From assembly GCA_021781255.1 (NCBI GenBank), contig JAJXXG010000461.1, positions 1 to 11,537 of the forward strand: DNA of 11,537 nt, read 5' to 3'. The notes beneath the pieces were generated by a model that saw only the letters and a program-made list of their open reading frames with translations, did not search any database and had not been told where the DNA came from. The stretch is from Acidobacteriota bacterium. Its GTDB lineage: Bacteria; Acidobacteriota; Terriglobia; Terriglobales; Acidobacteriaceae. Below are positions 7,577 through 11,537 of this stretch, in pieces (within the stretch, counting starts at the first letter, position 1; every line of letters begins with the position of its first letter). The position numbers and the translations under genes are program-made.

Positions 7577-7612
7577 GGGGTGCCCCCGGTCCCTCGCTTT
7601 TGGGGACCGGGG
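7577..7612 (+). repeat. REP-like hairpin, copy 1
   Basis: This unit of about 36 bases begins GGGGTGC and folds as CCCCGGTCCC (7584-7593) with GGGACCGGGG (7603-7612) around the nine-base loop TCGCTTTTG. Copy 2 at 7834-7868 is its inverse, with only a terminal difference. A head followed by a strong palindrome, near a RAYT relic, is the hallmark of REP sequences. Confidence 0.75.
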
Positions 7613-7657
7613 AGGAAGAGCCGAGCTGCCGGTAGCGCATCCACTCGGGCAGTTGCC

Positions 7658-7777
7658 AGCCTCTTCAAAGAGATCCATGGCCGCGGCCGCCGACAAGCAG
7701 CCTCGACGCCGATAGCAACTGAAGGTGAGGAATTGAAACTCCCCCGTTTGCTGATAACGAATGCGCTCGCCTTTCAT
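7658..7777 (-). pseudogene. Relic of a REP-associated tyrosine transposase (RAYT, Y1/IS200-like), N-terminus only
   Basis: From the minus-strand ATG at 7777, about 40 codons read as the start of a RAYT: RYQQTGEFQFLTFSCYRRR (near residues 7-25 of the relic), then MDLFEEA. The FHFLTFSC-type first strand is typical of these small HUH-family transposases. The HUH motif, the catalytic tyrosine and all of the later domain are missing; the homology stops near 7658 and the frame runs into the REP hairpin. The longer open frame (7553-7969) is accidental outside this piece. RAYTs mobilise REP sequences, and here the relic sits between two inverted REPs, so the unit is probably a dead REP-RAYT locus. 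The call rests on recognising the N-terminal motif by eye. Confidence 0.6.
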
Positions 7778-7833
7778 GCACCGCGAGGCTACTCCACTTG
7801 CGAATGTGCGGCATAGAACAGCGCTTCCAACAT

Positions 7834-7868
7834 CCCCGGTCCCCAAAAGCGAGGGACCGGGGGCACCC
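7834..7868 (-). repeat. REP-like hairpin, copy 2 (inverted relative to copy 1)
   Basis: Reverse complement of the unit at 7577-7612, matching along its full length except the terminal base. Together the two copies bracket about 220 bases that contain the RAYT relic, the usual arrangement of paired REPs (BIME-like). A weaker third half-match, CGGGGCCACC at 7898-7907, mirrors GGTGGCCCCG at 7539-7548 and may be the worn outer pair. Confidence 0.75.
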
Positions 7869-7934
7869 TCAACATGGTGCGGAAAGGTCATCGGGACCGG
7901 GGCCACCTGCCGGCTTCCCCATCGATTCCCAAGG

Positions 7935-8216
7935 TCATCCGAAGACCCAGAATCTAAGCAGAAAAACAAAGCAAAGAACCATCAATACCAGACAAGAATC
8001 GAGCAGCAAGACAAGTCTGCTACCGGGGTAGAACTGCTTGAATTTCTTCCGGACCTCGGTCCCCCACCATAGGTAGGATATTCGCTCGCTTTCTGGCACC
8101 CGTTCATTGATCTTGCCTATCATGATGAAGTAAAGCGTATTGGCAAAGATAGCAAACGACCCGCCAAGGGATGCAAAAATGATGGCCGGGATCGGAAGTT
8201 TCGTGGCTAGTTGCAC
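7935..8216 (-). CDS. Small two-helix membrane protein, candidate RHS immunity protein
   Basis: 93 residues from a GTG at 8216 with GAGG about six bases upstream. Two hydrophobic helices (about 9-33 and 68-89) flank a charged loop containing GKINERVPESERISYLWWGTE (34-54), then RKKFKQFYPGSR (56-67). The protein is short, starts with helix 1 and ends four residues after helix 2. It overlaps the RHS gene's 3' end by ten bases (GTGCAACTAG serves as start of one and stop of the other), the tight coupling expected of a toxin-immunity pair. Position and size make an immunity role likely. A membrane-bound immunity protein would fit a toxin that acts on or through the membrane. I recall similar small membrane proteins in Acidobacteria but know no assigned family, so function is inferred from context. 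Confidence 0.65.
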   Translation of the reverse strand: MQLATKLPIPAIIFASLGGSFAIFANTLYFIMIGKINERVPESERISYLWWGTEVRKKFKQFYPGSRLVLLLDSCLVLMVLCFVFLLRFWVFG

Positions 8217-9505
8217 GGTCGCCTCGCAAGATATCCAAGATAGTCAACAAAACGGAACCCAGTGAACTTCCCTACATTCAGAGGCTTAGTCGTTTTTGTC
8301 GAGGTGCCCCCGAAACTGACTCTTCCAACCGGTGATGCTCCTACGCCGCCCGATGCTACGGTAACTCCACCGCCGTGTACTACCGACCCGCCCGCACTAA
8401 CAAAGGGGACAGGTGTGGAAACGTAAAATTGGCCGCCCTTAAATGGGCCAGAAAACCCGTTGTTCGTTTTATCCAATCCATAAACTAAGCCCGTAGTCGC
8501 GGTCGCGCTAACACCTCCATTCCAGCCTAGCCCACCGCCGCCCGTTGCAAACAGGCTTGTCTGGCCAGAATTATAGTTATGAACCTCATCCACGGAACCG
8601 CTCACGAAACCAATTCCTCCGAACGCGAGACTGAGCGATTCCGAACGGCCGGAAGGAATCATGTTGCAATACACTTTCTTGGCATCAAAGTTGTTAATCG
8701 GTCCACCCACATCGGCCATTGTGGGCAGCCCGAGGGCGGTTTGTATTCCGTTGGTCAAACCACCACTTGGCATGATGGGAGTTCCGTTCCAGGAGGAGCC
8801 CAAGGACACCCCGCCGCCGAAAGAGCCAAAGCCCATGGGCGGGGGCCCCGACACTTCGCCATTGGCAATGGAATCTCCGATCCACAGGGCCAAGCTGCGA
8901 CCAGGCAAGGCGTTCAAAAGGTCCTCGCCCAAGTGCTCAAAGAAGCTTGTCCAGCTTTGGCCGCTTGGGTCTGTGATTGTGATCGGGTCATTGCGCCCGT
9001 AGGGATACCTGTTCCACGACTGTGGATCTGAGGGATCGCCGGCCAGGGGATCGGCGGAGCAGAAGGTGCCGGTGCGGCTGTCGTAGTAGCGCGCCAGCGC
9101 ATAGTCGAGTCCACTCTCCGAGTCGCGCTGATAGCTGGTAAAGATCCACTTGTTCGTCGTTCCGGATTGATACCATGACTCACCGAACGGAAAAGTCCCG
9201 TCCTGGGTCAGGATCGACCCGCTGCCATCGGTCGTCAGCCGGACGGAAAGAGCGTCCTGATGGTAATAGGTTGTAGCACCACCGCTGATCATCGCCAGCA
9301 GCCCCGTTGTGCTTCCACCCGGAGGGTTGTAGATATACTCGCGCGATGGCGAGGCCGGAGCCGCGCCATTGTCATACTCGGCAATGACCGAAGAACCGGA
9401 GAAGATGCTCACCGTTGTCGTTCCTCCTCCCGATTTGACGACGCGGAGCCCGTTGCCGTCATAGCTGTAGCTTGCCGAGCCGCCGCTGCCGCTGAAGGCC
9501 GTCAT
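8207..9505 (-). CDS. 5'-truncated RHS-repeat protein with uncharacterised C-terminal tip
   Basis: 432 residues remain of what is normally a very large RHS/YD-repeat protein. Residues 1-130 are YD-type repeats (SYSYDGNGLRV, TYYHQDALSV, PFGESWY). The RHS core follows at 131-183, with GLDYALARYYDSRTGTF, SADPLAG, SWNRYPYG and ITDPSGQ, after which the variable toxin tip normally begins. The tip (184-432) starts with a short helix-like region, continues with proline- and glycine-rich segments, and is then dominated by glycine-rich, beta-like stretches (about 290-400) before an aromatic, basic end (FTGFRFVDYLGYLARRPCN). I recognise no nuclease, deaminase or ADP-ribosyltransferase motif. RHS homology begins almost exactly at the boundary of the 18-base repeat, so the 5' part was lost or never came along. 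There is no secretion signal. The ATG lies two bases after the galT stop, so translation by coupling is possible. This is either an orphan toxin tip or a decaying fragment. Confidence 0.75.
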   Translation of the reverse strand: MTAFSGSGGSASYSYDGNGLRVVKSGGGTTTVSIFSGSSVIAEYDNGAAPASPSREYIYNPPGGSTTGLLAMISGGATTYYHQDALSVRLTTDGSGSILTQDGTFPFGESWYQSGTTNKWIFTSYQRDSESGLDYALARYYDSRTGTFCSADPLAGDPSDPQSWNRYPYGRNDPITITDPSGQSWTSFFEHLGEDLLNALPGRSLALWIGDSIANGEVSGPPPMGFGSFGGGVSLGSSWNGTPIMPSGGLTNGIQTALGLPTMADVGGPINNFDAKKVYCNMIPSGRSESLSLAFGGIGFVSGSVDEVHNYNSGQTSLFATGGGGLGWNGGVSATATTGLVYGLDKTNNGFSGPFKGGQFYVSTPVPFVSAGGSVVHGGGVTVASGGVGASPVGRVSFGGTSTKTTKPLNVGKFTGFRFVDYLGYLARRPCN

Positions 9506-9507
9506 GC

Positions 9508-10554
9508 TCAGCCCCGCGGCCAGAAATGCTCCTCTGAGCAGTCACGCAGCCGCTCGGCCGCGCTCTCCGGCGTTATGTCCCTCTGCGGCATTCCCAGCAT
9601 CTCAAATCCCACCATGAACTTCCGCACCGTCGCCGAGCGCAGCAGCGGCGGATAGAAATGCGCGTGAAAATGCCACTCCGGGTGCGCGCTTCCATCCGTC
9701 GGCGTCTGGTGAAAGCCCATCGTGTAAGGAAAGCTCGTCTCGAAAAGATTGTCGAAGCGCGTCGTCAGCCGTTTCAGCGCATCGGCCAAAGCATCCCGCT
9801 CGTCGCCCGTCAGCTCCGGCATGGCGCCCAGGTGACGTTTGCTCACCAGCAGCACCTCAAACGGCCACACCGCCCACCACGGCACCAGCGCCATGAAGTG
9901 CTCGTTCTCAAAAACCACGCGCTCCTGCGCGGCGCGCTCCGCGGCTGCGTAGTCGCACAGCAGGCAATGCCCCGTCCGCGCCAGATGATCCTTCTGCGCA
10001 GCCGTCTCTGCCGCAGGCTCGTCCGGCACAAAGCCCGTGGACCAGATCTGCCCATGCGGGTGCGGATTGCTGGCGCCCATCATTGCCCCGCGATTCTCAA
10101 AAATCTGCACGTACTCGATCCAGTCCAGACCGCCCAGTTCCGCATACTCATGCGTCCAGGCATCCACCACCCGCCGAATCTCAGGCTGCGTCATCCGCGC
10201 CAGCGTCAGGCTGTGGTCGGGATGAAAACACAGCACCTTGCACAACCCGCGCGCAGGCTCGGCCACCAGCAGCGGCGAAGCAGGCGTCTCGTGCGCGGCA
10301 GGCGCATCCGGCAGCAGCGCGGCGTAATCGTTTACAAATGTGAAAATCGACTCATACGCCGGATTCGACCCACCCCCTGCACGCTTGTTCCCCGGGCACA
10401 GGTAGCACTCGGTATCGTAGACCAGGCCGTTCGGCAACGTCTTCTGCGCCACTTCGCCCTGCCACGGCCGCTGCGTGCGGTGCGGAGAAACCATCACCCA
10501 CGACCGTCGCAGCGGATTCCACCGCCGATGCGGGTATTGCCACTTCTTCTCCAT
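9508..10554 (-). CDS. galT: Galactose-1-phosphate uridylyltransferase
   Basis: GalT of the Leloir pathway exchanges UMP between UDP-glucose and galactose-1-phosphate in the cytoplasm. The protein is 348 residues, the same length as the E. coli enzyme. Visible landmarks are CYLC (50-53), the zinc-ligand pair; FHPDHSLTLARM (110-121); and the active-site loop SNPHPHGQIW (162-171), whose second histidine (His167) is the UMP-carrying nucleophile. The C-terminal HFHAHFYPPLLRSATVRKFM (295-314) is near-identical to GalT in general. All catalytic residues are present. I chose the ATG at 10554 because GGAG lies six bases upstream and the protein then starts like the family (MEKKWQYPHRRWNPL); an ATG at 10572 has no ribosome site. 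The last six codons lie in the 18-base repeat, so the stop codon is supplied by the inserted DNA. The gene diverges from the DUF4254 gene across 124 bases. No galK or galE is in view. Confidence 0.96.
   Translation of the reverse strand: MEKKWQYPHRRWNPLRRSWVMVSPHRTQRPWQGEVAQKTLPNGLVYDTECYLCPGNKRAGGGSNPAYESIFTFVNDYAALLPDAPAAHETPASPLLVAEPARGLCKVLCFHPDHSLTLARMTQPEIRRVVDAWTHEYAELGGLDWIEYVQIFENRGAMMGASNPHPHGQIWSTGFVPDEPAAETAAQKDHLARTGHCLLCDYAAAERAAQERVVFENEHFMALVPWWAVWPFEVLLVSKRHLGAMPELTGDERDALADALKRLTTRFDNLFETSFPYTMGFHQTPTDGSAHPEWHFHAHFYPPLLRSATVRKFMVGFEMLGMPQRDITPESAAERLRDCSEEHFWPRG
9512..9529. repeat. Right copy of 18-base direct repeat (current galT 3' end)
   Basis: This is identical to 7517-7534. 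It forms the present end of galT, where the frame continues GGC TGA (stop 9508-9510). The flanks differ on both sides of the two copies (T versus G before, G versus T after), so the repeat ends cleanly at 18 bases, as a target-site duplication or a pair of attachment sites would. Confidence 0.75.
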
Positions 10555-10678
10555 CCCTTGCTCCAGAAACATCCGAAGATCGCCGTTTGCGACCCGCCAT
10601 AGACCGCGAGTCACGATAGTTCTACCATAGACGCTGCAACCACCCCCGGCCTCCCGGCTCTCAAAGGACTGATGCCAG

Positions 10679-11296
10679 ATGCTCTCCGCCAACGCGATCG
10701 TCAGCCTCCACGACACATTGACCCGCGCGTGGCACACAGTGCCCGAGGCCGGTGAGCCGCTGCCCGGCGTCGCCGACTGGCTCCAGCGCGTCGCCCGCCA
10801 GCACCGCGCCAACTTCGACCTCTGGCACATTGAAGACGAGGCCCGCCTCCCCAACGCCTCCGACGCCACCCTCGCCGCCGTCAAGCGCCGCATCGACCGC
10901 ACCAACCAGTTGCGCAACGACCTTGCCGAAGACCTGGACCGCGCCCTGCTCGAATCGCTCCAGCCTCAGCGCCTGCCCGCGCCGCTTGCACCGCTGCACT
11001 CCGAGTCGCCCGGTCTCATGATTGACCGTCTCTCCATCCTCGCCCTTAAAGTTTTCCACACCCGCGAAGAGGCCGAGCGCCACGACGCACCCGGCGGCCA
11101 CGCCCAGCGCAACCGCGACCGCCTCGCCATCCTTGAGGAGCAGCGCGCAGACCTCGCCGCATGCCTCGATGCCCTCTGGCGCGAAGTGCTTGCGGGTACG
11201 CGCCGATTCAAACTTTACCGGCAATTGAAGATGTACAACGACCCCCAGTTGAACCCCGCCATCTATCGAAATCTGCACGACAAACCGGCCCCCTGA
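10679..11296 (+). CDS. DUF4254 family protein
   Basis: 205 residues, mostly helical and charged, soluble, with no signal peptide. Family hallmarks are RQHRANFDLWHIEDEARLP (40-58), RIDRTNQLRNDL (71-82), ESPGLMIDRLSILALKVFHT (109-128), EEQRADLAACLD (153-164) and KMYNDPQLNPAIY (184-196). DUF4254 proteins have no known biochemical activity; they are often found next to GT9 heptosyltransferases and other envelope-sugar genes. Here the nearest GT9 in view is at the far left edge, with galT directly beside it. AAGGA about ten bases before the ATG supports the start. A role in LPS or glycan assembly is guilt by association only. Confidence 0.88.
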   Translation: MLSANAIVSLHDTLTRAWHTVPEAGEPLPGVADWLQRVARQHRANFDLWHIEDEARLPNASDATLAAVKRRIDRTNQLRNDLAEDLDRALLESLQPQRLPAPLAPLHSESPGLMIDRLSILALKVFHTREEAERHDAPGGHAQRNRDRLAILEEQRADLAACLDALWREVLAGTRRFKLYRQLKMYNDPQLNPAIYRNLHDKPAP

Positions 11297-11318
11297 CAGC
11301 CGCCTCCCGGGCTGCCCA

Positions 11319-11347
11319 TTGACGCGCGCCGGGGTTCTGCGTATAAA
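11319..11347 (+). promoter_or_regulatory. Strong sigma-70-type promoter for the right-edge gene
   Basis: TTGACG (11319-11324, 5 of 6) and TATAAA (11342-11347, 5 of 6) are separated by 17 bases. It is the best promoter match I found in the window. Transcription would start near 11354, leaving about 85 bases of leader before the ATG at 11440. Confidence 0.65.
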
Positions 11348-11439
11348 AGTGGCTCAAGCAGCGCAATACTCAGGCGCTTGGCTCTGGCAGGAGACTCCAC
11401 TGGTCCACCCTGCACCGAAGAGGCGCAAACGGCGAATCC

Positions 11440-11537
11440 ATGACGCAAGAGGTCCGATCCGCGGCTACAGGCCGCAAGAAAACTCCCTCCTTGGCGGCCA
11501 AACCAGCCAGCCACTCATCCACAGCTACGGGGCCGGT
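11440..11537 (+). CDS. N-terminal fragment of an unidentified protein, runs off the right edge
   Basis: From the ATG at 11440 the frame stays open to the edge for 32 codons. The peptide is rich in Ser, Ala, Thr, Lys and Pro (beginning MTQEVRSAATGRKKTPSLAA), which looks like a disordered N-terminal leader and gives no family. The ribosome site is weak: GAGG at 11420-11423 is 16 bases away. A second frame from a CTG at 11400, behind a good CAGGAG (11389-11394), is also open to the edge, so both start and frame are uncertain. The strong promoter just upstream is the best argument that a gene begins here. Confidence 0.4.
   Translation, partial: MTQEVRSAATGRKKTPSLAAKPASHSSTATGP

Larger units (their letters stand above)
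7535..9511. mobile_element. Putative inserted island: RAYT/REP relic plus truncated RHS and immunity candidate
   Basis: About 1,977 bases lie between the two 18-base repeats. The content is unlike the flanks: REP hairpins, a transposase relic, an RHS gene cut off at its 5' end within a few bases of the boundary, and a small membrane gene. The RHS part is visibly richer in A and T than galT and kdpD. No integrase, complete transposase or terminal inverted repeat remains, so the mechanism is open: site-specific integration, transposition with duplication, or illegitimate recombination. The element class is not identified. Confidence 0.5.

Noticed and set aside
7553..7969. 138-codon minus-strand frame taken as a complete gene
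   Set aside because: Only the middle piece (7777 to about 7658) resembles a RAYT. The rest reads through REP hairpins and runs into the start of the spacer, so it is a relic inside an accidental frame.
9658..10602. 314-codon plus-strand frame
   Set aside because: It is antisense to galT and dominated by Arg, His, Pro and Gln, as the reverse strand of GC-rich coding DNA gives. No recognisable family.
10555..10917. N-terminal extension of galT to an ATG at 10917
   Set aside because: It would add about 121 residues antisense to the DUF4254 gene, with no GalT homology; the normal 348-residue start at 10554 has a ribosome site.
10661..11278. 205-codon minus-strand frame
   Set aside because: Mirror image of the DUF4254 gene; all the family motifs are on the plus strand.
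11297..11314. Terminator hairpin CAGCC/GGCTG after the DUF4254 gene
   Set aside because: The stem is only five pairs and no T run follows.

Overview
The window is GC-rich, with long third-position-GC open frames on both strands. Several features together suggest Acidobacteriota (Terriglobales/Acidobacteriaceae-like). These are an RHS core ending in the style common in that phylum, a KdpD cut down to its N-terminal half and paired with a separate kinase, REP hairpins with a decayed RAYT, and a GT9/DUF4254 envelope-sugar theme. The taxonomic call is inference from gene style and no marker gene is present.

Layout. Positions 1-417 (minus) hold the N-terminal part of a GT9 heptosyltransferase-like enzyme that runs off the left edge. 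Positions 612-4727 (plus) hold two paralogous polytopic membrane proteins (GT-C-like by overall plan) on either side of a DPM1-type GT2 glycosyltransferase. The GT2 and the second membrane protein overlap by 4 bases. The first membrane gene is separated from the GT2 by a promoter and a long leader. Positions 4815-7349 (plus) hold a two-gene signalling unit: a membrane HAMP-PAS-kinase whose phosphoacceptor histidine is replaced by arginine, followed after 3 bases by a short KdpD (ATP-binding domain plus Usp only). No kdpE or kdpFABC is visible. A complete tRNA-Lys(UUU) lies at 7415-7490.

Positions 7517-9529 are the most unusual part. An 18-base perfect direct repeat brackets about 2 kb. Both copies encode the last residues of GalT followed by a stop codon (TAG in the left copy, TGA in the right). 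This is what insertion at the 3' end of galT with duplication of the target would leave. The bracketed segment holds a REP pair around a relic of a RAYT transposase, a 5'-truncated RHS gene with a C-terminal tip I do not recognise, and an overlapping GTG-start two-helix membrane protein that is a good immunity-protein candidate.

Positions 9508-10554 (minus) hold a full-length galT (348 aa). Divergent from it, 10679-11296 (plus) is a DUF4254 protein of a family often found near GT9 enzymes. A very good sigma-70-type promoter at 11319-11347 precedes a gene that begins near 11440 and leaves the window.

As a whole the region reads as envelope/exopolysaccharide sugar metabolism (GT9, GT2, the membrane pair, GalT, DUF4254), interrupted by a divergent KdpD-type sensory unit and by a small toxin-immunity-like island parked at the end of galT.
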